Assembly: GCA_018968885.1 (NCBI GenBank)
Contig: JAGWZK010000020.1
Coordinates: forward strand, 1 to 64,000
Direction of reading: 5' to 3'
From: Planctomycetota bacterium
GTDB lineage: Bacteria; Planctomycetota; Phycisphaerae; Phycisphaerales; UBA1924
Length of the DNA: 64,000 nucleotides
Below the pieces are notes generated by a model. That model was not told where the DNA came from. It was given only the letters and a program-made list of their open reading frames with translations, and searched no databases. Every line of letters begins with the position of its first letter. The stretch's first letter is position 1. Of the stretch, positions 1-8,961 are shown piece by piece. The translations under genes were made by a program, and so were the position numbers.

Positions 1-3
1 AAA

Positions 4-75
4 CTCCCCGACCAGGACTCGAACCTGGAACCTACCGGTTAACAGCCGGTCGCTCTACCATTGAGCTATCAGGGA
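4..75 (-). tRNA. tRNA-Asn (GUU)
   Basis: On the minus strand the sequence folds as a 72-nt cloverleaf. The seven-base acceptor arms are TCCCTGA (69-75) and TCGGGGA (5-11). The T-loop is TTCGAGT, and the anticodon loop CTGTTAA places GTT at 41-43. No CCA is encoded; position 4 gives a G discriminator. The 231 bases between it and the next gene (76-306) show no gene or clear hairpin. Confidence 0.95.
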
Positions 76-306
76 TCAATATCGCACGCGTTTCCGCCCG
101 CGATTCCCGTCTTTGGCTCACGCCGCCGACAGGTCGAAATGCTAGCCGCGGCACGGGCCGCGTCAAGCACCATTCAGGCACTCCGTGCCCGACCGTCGCC
201 CAACCCCAACCCAACCCAAAACGGCAGTTCTCCCTCATCGGCTCTCGCAACCCCGCAATTCACTCATCTTGTAGAGCCGCAGATTCTCGGTCCAACCGTC
301 ACATAC

Positions 307-1293
307 CTAGCGGGGTGCCGTTGCACGCATCAGTCGATCCCGAACCGCTTCCCAAACGGCTGTATCCGCGGCATCACCTCCGCGTGGGACGTTTTCAATT
401 GCGATCAGATCAGGTCTGGTCGCATCCGCATCACGCAAAGCGCGATACAGCATGGCGGCATACTCCGCCGCACTCGCAGGCATGCGAATCACCAGGCCCG
501 GAGCCAGTTTTCCTCGCTCGCTCCAAGCCAGCACGACCACACTTTGCGATCCATCAGCGAGTGCGGCTCCGATTTCATTCGAATCGATGAGCACAGCGGG
601 CGCCACGGGGGCGTAATGGGATTCGAGAAGTCCCGGACTTGGAAGAGATTCGCCGGTGCTGGGCATTGCGGAGGCAACCAGCACGGGTTTGCCAAGCACC
701 GCAGCGATCCGTTCAGCTGAGATCAAGCCTGGCCTCAGAATTGTCGGACCCGGTCTGGTGAGGTCAACGACTGTGGATTCGATACCACCGGCGCAAGGCC
801 CACCATCAAGAACAAAGACGTCCTCGGCGGTGAATGACTCACTGACGTGAGATGCAAGAGTGGGGGAGACGCGGCCGCTGCGATTGGCACTAGGGCCGAC
901 CAGCGGCTTTCCAAAAGCCTTAATCAAAGCAAGCGTGAGAGGATGTGCCGGACTGCGTAAGGCAACGTTTGGCCCACCTCCCGTCGCCAAAGACGGTATG
1001 TTCTTTCCGTTTGGCACAATGATGGATAACGACCCTGGCCAGAAAGCGCGTGCCAACACTGCCGCGTCGCGTGGCCAAACATCCGCATATCGCTGAGCCA
1101 TCGTGCTATCGGTGACATGCACGATCAACGGGTTGTTTGATGGACGTCCCTTGGCGGAGTACACGCGAGCGATGGCTACCTCGCTGGTCGCATCAGCACC
1201 CAGGCCGTACACAGTCTCGGTGGGAAATGCCACCAAACGCCCCTGATGCAGGCGTTGAACGGCAATCGCGATCTCTTCAGGTCCGTGCGACAT
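307..1293 (-). CDS. L-threonylcarbamoyladenylate synthase (Sua5/YwlC/TsaC family)
   Basis: Makes threonylcarbamoyl-AMP from threonine, bicarbonate and ATP, the first step of t6A37 modification of ANN-decoding tRNAs in the cytoplasm. The 328-aa protein carries the family signature FPTETVYGLGADA near residue 25, KGRPSNNPLIVHV near 50, and GPSANRSGRVSPT near 140. It extends beyond the YrdC core into a C-terminal Sua5-type domain beginning at SPGLLESHYAP, so it is the long Sua5 form rather than short TsaC. The open frame extends upstream of ATG 1293, but that part overlaps the permease gene ending at 1299, so 1293 is chosen. It probably lies in one transcript with the upstream permease. Confidence 0.93.
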   Translation of the reverse strand: MSHGPEEIAIAVQRLHQGRLVAFPTETVYGLGADATSEVAIARVYSAKGRPSNNPLIVHVTDSTMAQRYADVWPRDAAVLARAFWPGSLSIIVPNGKNIPSLATGGGPNVALRSPAHPLTLALIKAFGKPLVGPSANRSGRVSPTLASHVSESFTAEDVFVLDGGPCAGGIESTVVDLTRPGPTILRPGLISAERIAAVLGKPVLVASAMPSTGESLPSPGLLESHYAPVAPAVLIDSNEIGAALADGSQSVVVLAWSERGKLAPGLVIRMPASAAEYAAMLYRALRDADATRPDLIAIENVPRGGDAADTAVWEAVRDRLMRATAPR

Positions 1294-1298
1294 GTTGT

Positions 1299-2633
1299 TC
1301 AATCGTGCCGCAATGCCACGATGGGGTCCTGCATGCTTGCACGCCGCGCCGGATAAATGCCAAAGACCAGGCCGGTGATCACCGCAACAGCAAAGGCCAG
1401 AAGCACCGACCATAGCGTGACCGAAGTCGGCATTCCGGAATCCGCCGGCAAGAACCCTGAGACAAGTGGCAGTCTGGTGAGCACCTTGATCCCCTTATCC
1501 AGAACGAGCGCAACACCAATGCCGACCATCACCCCGATCAGGCCGCCGATGATACTGAGGACGCCAGTTTCCACCAGAAATTGCAACAGGATGTGATCGC
1601 GCGTGGCACCGATGGCGCGGCGGATGCCGATCTCGCGAGTCCGCTCGGTCACGCTCGCCAGCATGATGTTCATGATGCCGATACCGCCGACCAGGAGCGA
1701 CACCGCAGCCACCAGCGTCAGCACAATGTTGGCGGTGCGACGGGTTTTCTGTGCCGTAGCGAGTAATTCCAGGGGCACGATCATGGTGGTATCGGTCATG
1801 CCGGGGTGCCGCACATTCAGCACGCGGCGCAATCGTTCCGCGTCAAGTGCGACGCGATCACGCGTGGGGACGCTCATGTAGATTTCAGAGATCTGCACTT
1901 CGCTGAACTGGAACGAGCCGCTGGTGCGGCGGAAGATCGAATCTCCAAAGACCTGTTGGGCGGTGCTCATTGGAATGTGCATGTCAAAGTTCAGATCGCG
2001 CCCGACCAGCGAACTGCCCGCGCCACCTGCCAAGCCAACGGGAGCCAGGACACCGACGACATGAAAAACCTTGGCATCTATGCGGATGGTCTGACCCAGC
2101 GGATCTTCCATTGGAAAGAACTGGTTGACCAGCTCGGCGCCGATAACGCAGACGAGGGCGGCATCGTCCATATCGCGCGTCGTCAGATAGCGGCCCCGTG
2201 CCACACGCAGATTGGCCACCTCGGCAAACTCGGCGACGACGCCAAAGGCCTGACTGGTGCGGCGGCGCTCGTTGCGAAGCACCTGCCCACCGACCTCCTT
2301 CAATGGCACGATGGATTCGGCATCGGGGAAATTCGCGCGAATCACTTCAAGATCAGTGCGCGTCAATCCATACTTGTTCATGCGGGATTGGCTTTGCGAT
2401 CCCGAATTCTGATTGGCCGACTCCGGCGGTTTCTGGCTGCGGATAATGATGTTGCGAGCACCGAGCTGTTCAATCTGCGCAAGGGCCTGACGGGTTGAGC
2501 CTTCGCCGATGGCGACCATGATGATCACGGCGGCGACGCCAAAGATGATACCCAAGGCCGTGAGGATGGAGCGCAGCATCTTCCGCCGCAAGTTTCGCAG
2601 ACCAAGTTGAGCTGTTTCGGTCAGAATCGACAT
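1299..2633 (-). CDS. MacB-like ABC transporter permease (MacB_PCD + FtsX)
   Basis: A 444-aa inner-membrane permease of the MacB/type VII ABC class. It has an N-terminal membrane segment (SILTALGIIFGVAAVIIMVA, residues 22-41) and a large extracytoplasmic domain to about residue 300. An FtsX-type block of three C-terminal segments follows, containing [20 protein letters not shown]. These permeases couple ATP use to movement of periplasmic substrates rather than classic transmembrane transport. No ATPase or adaptor gene is next to it, unlike the operon at 7.6-12.5 kb, so it may borrow an ATPase from elsewhere. The gene ends five bases before the Sua5 start. Confidence 0.93.
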   Translation of the reverse strand: MSILTETAQLGLRNLRRKMLRSILTALGIIFGVAAVIIMVAIGEGSTRQALAQIEQLGARNIIIRSQKPPESANQNSGSQSQSRMNKYGLTRTDLEVIRANFPDAESIVPLKEVGGQVLRNERRRTSQAFGVVAEFAEVANLRVARGRYLTTRDMDDAALVCVIGAELVNQFFPMEDPLGQTIRIDAKVFHVVGVLAPVGLAGGAGSSLVGRDLNFDMHIPMSTAQQVFGDSIFRRTSGSFQFSEVQISEIYMSVPTRDRVALDAERLRRVLNVRHPGMTDTTMIVPLELLATAQKTRRTANIVLTLVAAVSLLVGGIGIMNIMLASVTERTREIGIRRAIGATRDHILLQFLVETGVLSIIGGLIGVMVGIGVALVLDKGIKVLTRLPLVSGFLPADSGMPTSVTLWSVLLAFAVAVITGLVFGIYPARRASMQDPIVALRHD

Positions 2634-2737
2634 CGATTTCCTGCGTCCTTGCCCGGCAAAGCCCCGACCAAACTGACTGCCACGGGCTATCCGCGGTCAA
2701 GCCGTCTCGCCAGAATGCCGAATCGTATCGGTGCCAG

Positions 2738-3058
2738 ATGAGTGACGCCGGAATTTCTCAACTTCGTATCGTGAGCATGATCGAGCAGGAGACTGCTCGC
2801 GGTTGGCAATATGAGGTCACTTGGCAGAGCCCTCGGGGTCTGTCCGTGCACATCCTGACGCTTTCCTGGGTCGATCACGACTACTGGTGTGGAGGTCGCG
2901 AAGCGCCCAGCATACTGGTGCAACGCCTGATCGAGAGCTTCGTACGCTCGGGAAGAGCGGTTCCAAACCGTGCGGATTGCTCGACGCTTCGCCGTCTCTA
3001 TCCAGAGTTGGATGAGGTACTTGGGGCTGGCATTGCCAGAGGTCAGGCAGCTGCCTGA
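2738..3058 (+). CDS. hypothetical small protein
   Basis: A 106-aa soluble protein with no signal peptide or membrane segment. It reads like a real globular domain: alternating hydrophobic strands around TARGWQYEVTWQ and VHILTLSWVDHDYWCGG, then a helical C-terminal half. ATG 2738 is the first start after the stop-rich upstream region; no good Shine-Dalgarno is seen. It is followed 35 bp later by a GNAT gene on the same strand and could be co-transcribed with it. I do not recognise the family. Confidence 0.6.
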   Translation: MSDAGISQLRIVSMIEQETARGWQYEVTWQSPRGLSVHILTLSWVDHDYWCGGREAPSILVQRLIESFVRSGRAVPNRADCSTLRRLYPELDEVLGAGIARGQAAA

Positions 3059-3093
3059 ATGCGCTCGGGAGATTGTCGACCCTAATCTGCTCC

Positions 3094-3537
3094 ATGGCTA
3101 TTCGCTTATCGCTTGATCTTCAAGAGGTGCAATTTGACCGCGTGCACGCGTGGCTCGCTGGGTCGTATTGGTCACCTGGAATTCGCCGCGAGGTCGTCGA
3201 AAACGCATTTCGCCATTCGTTGGTCGCTAGCGCATTTGATGAATCTGGAACCCAGGTTGGCGTGGCGCGTGTCATCACTGATCGTGCTACCTTCGCATAT
3301 CTATGTGACGTGTTTGTCGATGAAACTTGCCGCGGAATGGGAATCGGCAAATTGTTGGTGCAGCACCTGCTGAGACATCCTGAACTACAGACCCTGCGGC
3401 ACTGGGCGTTGGCGACGCGCGATGCACACTCGCTGTACGCAGGATTTGGCTTTGGTCCCGTGCCGGAGGGACGTTGGATGAGAAAGCCGATGCCGAATGC
3501 CGGTTGGCAAGTGGTTGGCTACATCCCTCCGGCTTGA
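3094..3537 (+). CDS. GNAT-family N-acetyltransferase
   Basis: A 147-aa single-domain acetyltransferase expected to move acetyl from acetyl-CoA to an amine; the substrate is unknown. The acetyl-CoA pyrophosphate-binding loop is visible as CRGMGIGKLLVQHLL around residue 83, preceded by the strand AYLCDVFVDE and followed by a C-terminal strand ending YAGFGF near 122. ATG 3094 (MAIRLSL) is preferred over an upstream in-frame TTG at 3073. The 3' end overlaps the end of the convergent gene at 3519 by 19 bp. Confidence 0.85.
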   Translation: MAIRLSLDLQEVQFDRVHAWLAGSYWSPGIRREVVENAFRHSLVASAFDESGTQVGVARVITDRATFAYLCDVFVDETCRGMGIGKLLVQHLLRHPELQTLRHWALATRDAHSLYAGFGFGPVPEGRWMRKPMPNAGWQVVGYIPPA

Positions 3538-3926
3538 TCATCCAGAATCCAGGCCGGCAACGTCAGATCGCTCCCCTCGGCACGCACATTCAGCCAGCGT
3601 TTGCGGGGCTGCTCGGGCTGCAGATCAACCTTGTCCCACGGAATGCTCATGGGTTTGGCCTTGAACAGACGCAGAAACGCAGTTGGCAAAATGTGCAGAT
3701 GCTGCTCGTCGGTCGCGATGTGAATACAGAAACCCAGATTCACGAGCCCACTGCTCATGGATTGAAAATTGCGACGTTTAGCGTTCAGGCCGATGGGCTG
3801 AGCCGGGAACTTCTTTGCGAGCTTTCCCAGCACACCCTCAATCGCGGCGGTCATCACAGCGCCCACCACCACCAGATCGACGACCACAAAGAGGAACACG
3901 ATCAACGCAGTGACATACCACGGCAT
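3519..3926 (-). CDS. hypothetical membrane protein
   Basis: A 135-aa protein with one strong N-terminal transmembrane helix (residues 4-27, WYVTALIVFLFVVVDLVVVG) followed by a soluble domain ending in WILDDQAGGM. The domain has a beta-rich character (LHILPTAFLRLFKAKPMSI, DKVDLQPEQ), suggesting a single-pass anchored cytoplasmic or periplasmic domain. ATG 3926 is chosen; a TTG at 3953 would add nine residues but falls inside the upstream terminator. It converges with the GNAT gene. Family unknown. Confidence 0.65.
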   Translation of the reverse strand: MPWYVTALIVFLFVVVDLVVVGAVMTAAIEGVLGKLAKKFPAQPIGLNAKRRNFQSMSSGLVNLGFCIHIATDEQHLHILPTAFLRLFKAKPMSIPWDKVDLQPEQPRKRWLNVRAEGSDLTLPAWILDDQAGGM

Positions 3927-3950
3927 TGTGAATTGTTGGCTGCGATCAGC

Positions 3951-3995
3951 CAAAAGAAAGGCAGCCCCGCCTCACATTGCTGCGGGCGGGGCTGC
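3951..3995 (-). terminator. rho-independent terminator of the glutamate dehydrogenase gene
   Basis: An 11-bp perfect GC-rich stem (3961-3971 with 3985-3995) is followed on the minus strand by a T-rich tail (CTTTCTTTT). It lies 41 bp downstream of the dehydrogenase stop. Confidence 0.8.
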
Positions 3996-4035
3996 TGGGG
4001 TTGGGGGCTGAATTGCAGGCGTAAGTGTAGCTGGC

Positions 4036-5394
4036 TTATGGGAAGATGCCACGCTGCTCGTAGACATTCTTGAGACGCTCGAGCGCTGCGATGTAGGCGG
4101 CAGTGCGAAGGTTGCACTTGTATCTCTGGCGAGCCACGCGCGTCATCTGCGCGGCCTTGACCATGTGCTTGTTGAGGTTGGTGTCCACGCGGTCAAGGTC
4201 CCATGACTCGGCAGACTTATTCTGCAACCACTCAAAGTACGACACGGTCACGCCACCAGCATTGGCCAGAATCGCGGGAATCACTTCCACACCCTTGCCG
4301 TTCAAGACGCGCTCGCCAGCCGGAGTGGTGGGGGCATTGGCGCCCTCAGCAACTACCGTGCAGTTGATCCATTCGGCCTGCTGCTTGTCGATCATCTGCT
4401 CCAGAGCGGCAGGAATGAGCACATCCACCTTGGTCTTGTAGAACTCTTCGAGCGAGCACTTGGCCGCCCCCTTGTAGTTGGCCACTCCACCGGTCGCCAT
4501 GACGTGCTTAGCCAGATCGTGTGCGTCGATGCCCTTGTCGTTCTTGATCGCGCCGGTGTGGTCGGCCACAGTCAGCATCTTGGCGCCTTTGTCCTGCGCC
4601 AGGCGCCCAGCCCAGGAGCCGACGTTCCCAAATCCAAGCACGCTCACGGTGGCGTTCTTGAGGCGTCCCTTCAGGCCAATCTCCGGGAGCATTTCTTCCA
4701 AGACGTCGATCACGCCCTGACCGGTTGCCTTCTCGCGGCCCAGGGAGCCGCCGATTTCAACGGGCTTGCCCGTCACCACAGCCATGCCGTTCTTGCCACT
4801 GCCTTCGGTGATGCTGGAATAAGTGTCGGCGATCCACGCCATGTGCTGGCTGCCACTGCCGACGTCAGGAGCCGGAATGTCATAATCCGGGCCGATGTCG
4901 TGGGCGATAGCTGCGGTGAAACGGCGCACGATGCGCTCCATCTCGGTTCGGCTGTGCTTGCGGGGATCGATCTTGATGCCACCCTTGCCGCCGCCGTAAG
5001 GCAGCTGTGCAAGCGAGCACTTCATCGTCATCAGGAAGGCCAGAGACTTGACGTCGTCTAGATGGACGTCCGGGTGGAAACGCAAACCGCCCTTGTAAGG
5101 ACCGATCGCGTTGTTGTGCTGAACGCGGTATCCCTTGAAGAGCTTGTACTTCCCGTTGTCCATCTTGACGGGGAAGTTCACCATGATTTCATTCTTGGGT
5201 TGAGCCAGAATGATCTGCAGTTCATGGGAAAGTCCCATCAGCTCAGCCGCGAGCAGCATCGCGCCGACAGTCTCGCGGTAGAGGTTTGCGGGGTCAGAAG
5301 GAAACCCGAGTTCATCAAAGATCGGGTTGTAGTAGACCTCGCCGGTCTGCTTGCGAGGGGCTTGTTTTTTGTTGGCCTGGGCTGCGGTAGCCAT
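4036..5394 (-). CDS. gdhA: Glu/Leu/Phe/Val dehydrogenase (glutamate dehydrogenase)
   Basis: Cytoplasmic NAD(P)-dependent oxidative deamination of glutamate to 2-oxoglutarate and ammonium, or the reverse. The 452-aa protein shows the substrate-binding lysine region (GPYKGGLRFHP near residue 100) and the family active-site motif LPYGGGKGGIKIDP near 130 with the catalytic lysine. DVGSG lies near 175, and a Rossmann nucleotide fingerprint (VSVLGFGNVGSWAG) near 250. Length fits hexameric GDH (about 420-450). The N-terminal 16 residues are a charged extension. A strong terminator follows at 3951-3995, so it is likely monocistronic and divergent from the methyltransferase gene at 5579. Confidence 0.95.
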   Translation of the reverse strand: MATAAQANKKQAPRKQTGEVYYNPIFDELGFPSDPANLYRETVGAMLLAAELMGLSHELQIILAQPKNEIMVNFPVKMDNGKYKLFKGYRVQHNNAIGPYKGGLRFHPDVHLDDVKSLAFLMTMKCSLAQLPYGGGKGGIKIDPRKHSRTEMERIVRRFTAAIAHDIGPDYDIPAPDVGSGSQHMAWIADTYSSITEGSGKNGMAVVTGKPVEIGGSLGREKATGQGVIDVLEEMLPEIGLKGRLKNATVSVLGFGNVGSWAGRLAQDKGAKMLTVADHTGAIKNDKGIDAHDLAKHVMATGGVANYKGAAKCSLEEFYKTKVDVLIPAALEQMIDKQQAEWINCTVVAEGANAPTTPAGERVLNGKGVEVIPAILANAGGVTVSYFEWLQNKSAESWDLDRVDTNLNKHMVKAAQMTRVARQRYKCNLRTAAYIAALERLKNVYEQRGIFP

Positions 5395-5578
5395 ACGGAG
5401 TGGTTCCAGTCTGCCACCGAACGGGGCAGGTGTCCAAGACGAGGCGTGCGTCCTTCTCTATACCCGTCCGCCAGCACGCCCAAGGTGGCACACGGGAAGC
5501 AAGCATACCCCCTCCCCCGCCCGTTTCGACCCCCTCCTCCCCCAATTCGACAGCCCCTTTGAGAACTACCGTCCCACC

Positions 5579-7087
5579 ATGATTGCCAATCTGGATGCGC
5601 TCCCCAACCACGACCTTTCCTGGCTTGCCCCTCGTCTCAAAGCCCTGCATTTCACCCTGCGCAACATCGCGGGGCTGGGTGATCTCACAGTTGCCGGACA
5701 GGTCGCATCTGCCGACCAGCAGCTCCTGAGCCAAGGTCCCCTCGGGACCGTGCTGAGGGCATTGGTGCTGGGTTCTCGGGTGTCGGTTGCAGAGTTGGAT
5801 TTGGCCCTGGGTCCAAATGCGGCCAAACGACTTGCAGATGCGGGCTTGGCACGCGTTGAAGGCGAGGAGGTGGCCTGTTTGGTCTCTGCCGCGGAGTGTT
5901 ATGGGGCCTTGACCCTCGCTGATCCCTATCCCACAGCAGGCAGGCCGGCCTTGGAAAGTGGCTCAGTTCTCAACGTAGGGAACGCCAGCGTCCTGGCCTC
6001 AGAATTCACAGTGCGGAGCAAGGTGGCACTGGCTGCGGACATCGGATGCGGCCAAGGGTTGCAGGCAGTGCTGATGGCGGCTCACGCTGATCGGGTCATC
6101 GCCACCGATGTGAATCCACGCGCGTTGCTTCTGACCGAGGCAGCGGCGAAGCTCAATGGTGTGAGCGATCGGATTGAGTGTCGCATGGGAAGTCTGCTTG
6201 ATCCCCTGCAAGGGCAGCACTTTGGTCTGATCGTCAGCAATCCCCCCTTTGTCATGCGAGATGACGCTCACGGGGCATCGGCGATCTCGGCCAGCAGCGT
6301 CGGCGATGGTGTGGTTGAATCACTGGCGCGTGGAATCCCTGCGTTGCTGGCCGATTACGGTTGGTTCACGATGATCTGCAACTGGCATCATTCAGCGGAT
6401 GCATCCCCTTCTTGGAGTGAACGCCCGCGCTTGTGGTTTGCCAATGCGGGCGTGGATGTGTGGATCGTCCGCAATCAGACTGTGACAGCAGAGCACTACG
6501 GGCGCAGCATGATCGAGGCGGATGGCCATAAGGCAGGGGCAGAGTTTGATGCACGCTTTGCTGCATGGAAGAAATGGTGCGCAGAGAACAACGCCAACTT
6601 TGTCTCATTTGGCATCATCATCGCGCGGCGTCGCAACGGTGCGAACTGGATGCGCGTTGAGTCGATTCCCATGACCCATCGGCGCGGCGCGGGATCGGAT
6701 CTCATTCGCAATATCTTCGCAGGCCAGACCACTCTGGCGTCTTTGGCAACGCCCGAAGCTTTGCTCAACATGCGACTGCGTCGTTCCAACACCGTGCAGG
6801 GCGTGCAGGTTCCCGCCAATGTTCCTGAGGCCGCCAAGGTGCCACCCGGTAGCGTTCAGCTGCTGCACAATCAGGGATGGGCCATGCCGCAGATCGTCTC
6901 CCCCGATGTCGCGAGATTCGTGCAGCAGTTTGATGGCTCGCGCCCCAGTGGCGAGCAGGCCCAGCAGGCAATCCGCGCCATGGGCGGCACGCCGCCGGGT
7001 CCGGAGCAATTGGCAAGAGTGCTCACCGGCATGGTTCGCTCGGCTTTTCTTGTCCCGGTGAGCGCGAGTGGCGAGGTGTTGCTGTGA
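5579..7087 (+). CDS. SAM-dependent methyltransferase, small-methyltransferase (MTS) type
   Basis: A 502-aa methyltransferase. A N-terminal alpha-helical domain of about 150 residues precedes a class I Rossmann core with motif I DIGCGQGLQAVL (near residue 153) and ATDVNPRALLL. The catalytic motif is SNPPF (near 220), which marks amino-group methyltransferases acting on nucleic acids or on glutamine, as in PrmC and RsmC. About 200 further residues (including TTLASLATPEALLNMRLRR) form a winged-helix-like tail. The actual substrate cannot be told. ATG 5579 is chosen because the upstream extension is proline-rich and overlaps the gdhA start region. The stop overlaps the GTG start of the next gene (GTGA), indicating translational coupling. 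Confidence 0.85.
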   Translation: MIANLDALPNHDLSWLAPRLKALHFTLRNIAGLGDLTVAGQVASADQQLLSQGPLGTVLRALVLGSRVSVAELDLALGPNAAKRLADAGLARVEGEEVACLVSAAECYGALTLADPYPTAGRPALESGSVLNVGNASVLASEFTVRSKVALAADIGCGQGLQAVLMAAHADRVIATDVNPRALLLTEAAAKLNGVSDRIECRMGSLLDPLQGQHFGLIVSNPPFVMRDDAHGASAISASSVGDGVVESLARGIPALLADYGWFTMICNWHHSADASPSWSERPRLWFANAGVDVWIVRNQTVTAEHYGRSMIEADGHKAGAEFDARFAAWKKWCAENNANFVSFGIIIARRRNGANWMRVESIPMTHRRGAGSDLIRNIFAGQTTLASLATPEALLNMRLRRSNTVQGVQVPANVPEAAKVPPGSVQLLHNQGWAMPQIVSPDVARFVQQFDGSRPSGEQAQQAIRAMGGTPPGPEQLARVLTGMVRSAFLVPVSASGEVLL

Positions 7088-7470
7088 TTCTGTACCTGGC
7101 CAGCGACCTGATGTGGGCGACGCGGATCAAGGCCACAGGCGAGGATGTCGGTGTCGCGTGTCGTCCGGTGCGCTCTCTGGAGATGCTGCAAGCGCGACTC
7201 GCCGACACGCCCGAGATCAAAGGGCTGGTCTTGGATCTGGAAGCGCCTGAGATCGCTTTACAGATGATTCAGTTTTTGCGCAGCGCCGAATCACTGGCGG
7301 TCGCCAAGTCCATCCGCATGATCGCTTTTGCGCCTCACGTCAAACGCGACATCATGCAGGCCGCCTTGGATGCCGGGGCTCATCAAGTGCTGCCACGGGG
7401 AGCGTTTGATCATGATCTGGGCAATATTCTGATTCGATTGGAAGGCACAACGACCGGAGCGTCGGGTTGA
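7084..7470 (+). CDS. response-regulator-like (receiver-fold) protein
   Basis: A 128-aa protein with the alternating beta/alpha pattern of a CheY-type receiver: MILYLASDLM, then GLVLDLEAP where the phospho-acceptor strand would lie (D near residue 56), then IRMIAFAPHV and GAHQVLPRGAF. The N-terminal acidic pair and the conserved lysine of true receivers are not evident, so it is probably a degenerate receiver or stand-alone regulatory fold. It starts at GTG 7084 overlapping the stop of the methyltransferase gene, so the two are translated together. Confidence 0.65.
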   Translation: MILYLASDLMWATRIKATGEDVGVACRPVRSLEMLQARLADTPEIKGLVLDLEAPEIALQMIQFLRSAESLAVAKSIRMIAFAPHVKRDIMQAALDAGAHQVLPRGAFDHDLGNILIRLEGTTTGASG

Positions 7471-7604
7471 TTGCATTGCGAGTCATAGGGTACTTGCCTC
7501 AATAAACATGCATCCAATTCGTGACGCTGTTCGAACTTTGGCACATCAAATGAACCTCAAGCGGGACAAGAACGTCTGTTGCATTAGGGCGTGGAGAATC
7601 GTGC

Positions 7605-8945
7605 ATGTTGAAGGCAGTCATCGGGATTGTGATCGCAGGCGCAGTTGCTGCTGGTGGATGGTGGTGGTGGACCCATCGCACGGGTGATTCACAGACCCAG
7701 CAATATCGCACCACGCCGGTCGCAAAGACTGACATCGTCTCATCCATCGCCGCAACCGGCACCGTCGTTCCCGAAGATGTGGTCGATGTCGGTACGCAGG
7801 TGAATGGCCAGATCGCCTCCTTCGGGACGGACACCGATGGCAAGCCCATCGACTACCGCTCGGTCGTGACAGAGAACACGATACTTGCCAAGATTGACGA
7901 CACGCTGTACGCCGCAGATGTGGTCTCTGGCGAAGCACAACTCGCCAGCGCCCAGGCCCAAGTCCGCGTTGCTGAAGCCAATGTGGCTCAGGCCATCGCC
8001 AAGCGCGATCAGGCCCAACGCGATTGGGAGCGTGCGCAGAAACTCGGCACCTCCCGTGCTCTTTCGCAGGCAGATTATGACGCTGCGAAATCTGCCTTCG
8101 AGCAGGCGGTCGCCGCTGTGACGCAGACTCAGGCATCCGTCGGTCAGGCCCAGGCCCAGATCAAAATCGCCGAGGCCTCCCTCACCCGCTCGCGCCGAAA
8201 CCTTTCCCTGTGCACCATCCTTAGCCCTGTCTCCGGCGTCATCATCGATCGCAAAGTCGACATCGGCCAGACCGTCGTCTCTAGTCTAAATGCCCCCAGT
8301 CTCTTTCTCATCGCCAAAGACCTCTCCAAGATGCAGGTTCTTGTTCAGGTCAACGAAGCCGACATCGGCACCGTCAAGCCCGGCGATGCCGTCACATTCA
8401 CAACCGACGCATTTCCTGCCGACAAATTCACCGGCACTGTCCGCCGTGTGCGCCTCAACGCCACGATGACTCAAAACGTCGTTACCTACACAGTGGAGAT
8501 CTCCACCGACAATTCCAATCTCAAGCTGCTTCCGTATCTCACGGCGAACGTCCGGTTCATCATCGACAAGCGCGACCAGGTCAAGGCCGTTCCGAACGCC
8601 GCATTGCGTTGGACTCCTGGCGCGCCAGCGGTTGCGACCGCTCCTGCGGGAACAGCAGGGGCGCCCTCCGGTACGGCACCTGCGGCAAGTCCCGGCGCGC
8701 CTTCGATGCGTGCGGCGAGCGCAAAGTCTTCCACGATCTATGTCCTTCGCGACGGTCAGCCCGTCGCCATCTCAGTCAAGCCCGGCCTTACGGATGGTAC
8801 TGTCACCGAAGTCATCAGCGAGGAACTCGCTGAAGGTGATGCGGTCATCACTGGCGAACTTGCCGCGAGTTCAACCGCCTCACCCTCAGGAACCACCAAC
8901 CCCTTTGCTCCGCCGACCATGGGTGGCGGTCGCCGCAGAATGTAA
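7605..8945 (+). CDS. MacA-like periplasmic adaptor (HlyD/RND membrane-fusion protein)
   Basis: A 446-aa membrane-fusion protein that bridges an inner-membrane ABC transporter to an outer-membrane channel. Residues 3-24 form one membrane anchor (AVIGIVIAGAVAAGGWWWW). A split lipoyl/barrel-sandwich domain flanks a long alpha-helical hairpin rich in Ala and Gln (GEAQLASAQAQVRVAEANVA, residues 106-195). The second lipoyl half is LCTILSPVSGVIIDRKVDIG, followed by beta-barrel and C-terminal domains. A low-complexity Ala/Pro/Gly stretch sits near residues 343-370. GGAG lies eight bases before ATG 7605. It is the first gene of a four-gene operon with the ATPase, permease and outer-membrane factor. 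Confidence 0.94.
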   Translation: MLKAVIGIVIAGAVAAGGWWWWTHRTGDSQTQQYRTTPVAKTDIVSSIAATGTVVPEDVVDVGTQVNGQIASFGTDTDGKPIDYRSVVTENTILAKIDDTLYAADVVSGEAQLASAQAQVRVAEANVAQAIAKRDQAQRDWERAQKLGTSRALSQADYDAAKSAFEQAVAAVTQTQASVGQAQAQIKIAEASLTRSRRNLSLCTILSPVSGVIIDRKVDIGQTVVSSLNAPSLFLIAKDLSKMQVLVQVNEADIGTVKPGDAVTFTTDAFPADKFTGTVRRVRLNATMTQNVVTYTVEISTDNSNLKLLPYLTANVRFIIDKRDQVKAVPNAALRWTPGAPAVATAPAGTAGAPSGTAPAASPGAPSMRAASAKSSTIYVLRDGQPVAISVKPGLTDGTVTEVISEELAEGDAVITGELAASSTASPSGTTNPFAPPTMGGGRRRM

Positions 8946-8961
8946 TCGCTGTATCCCACCT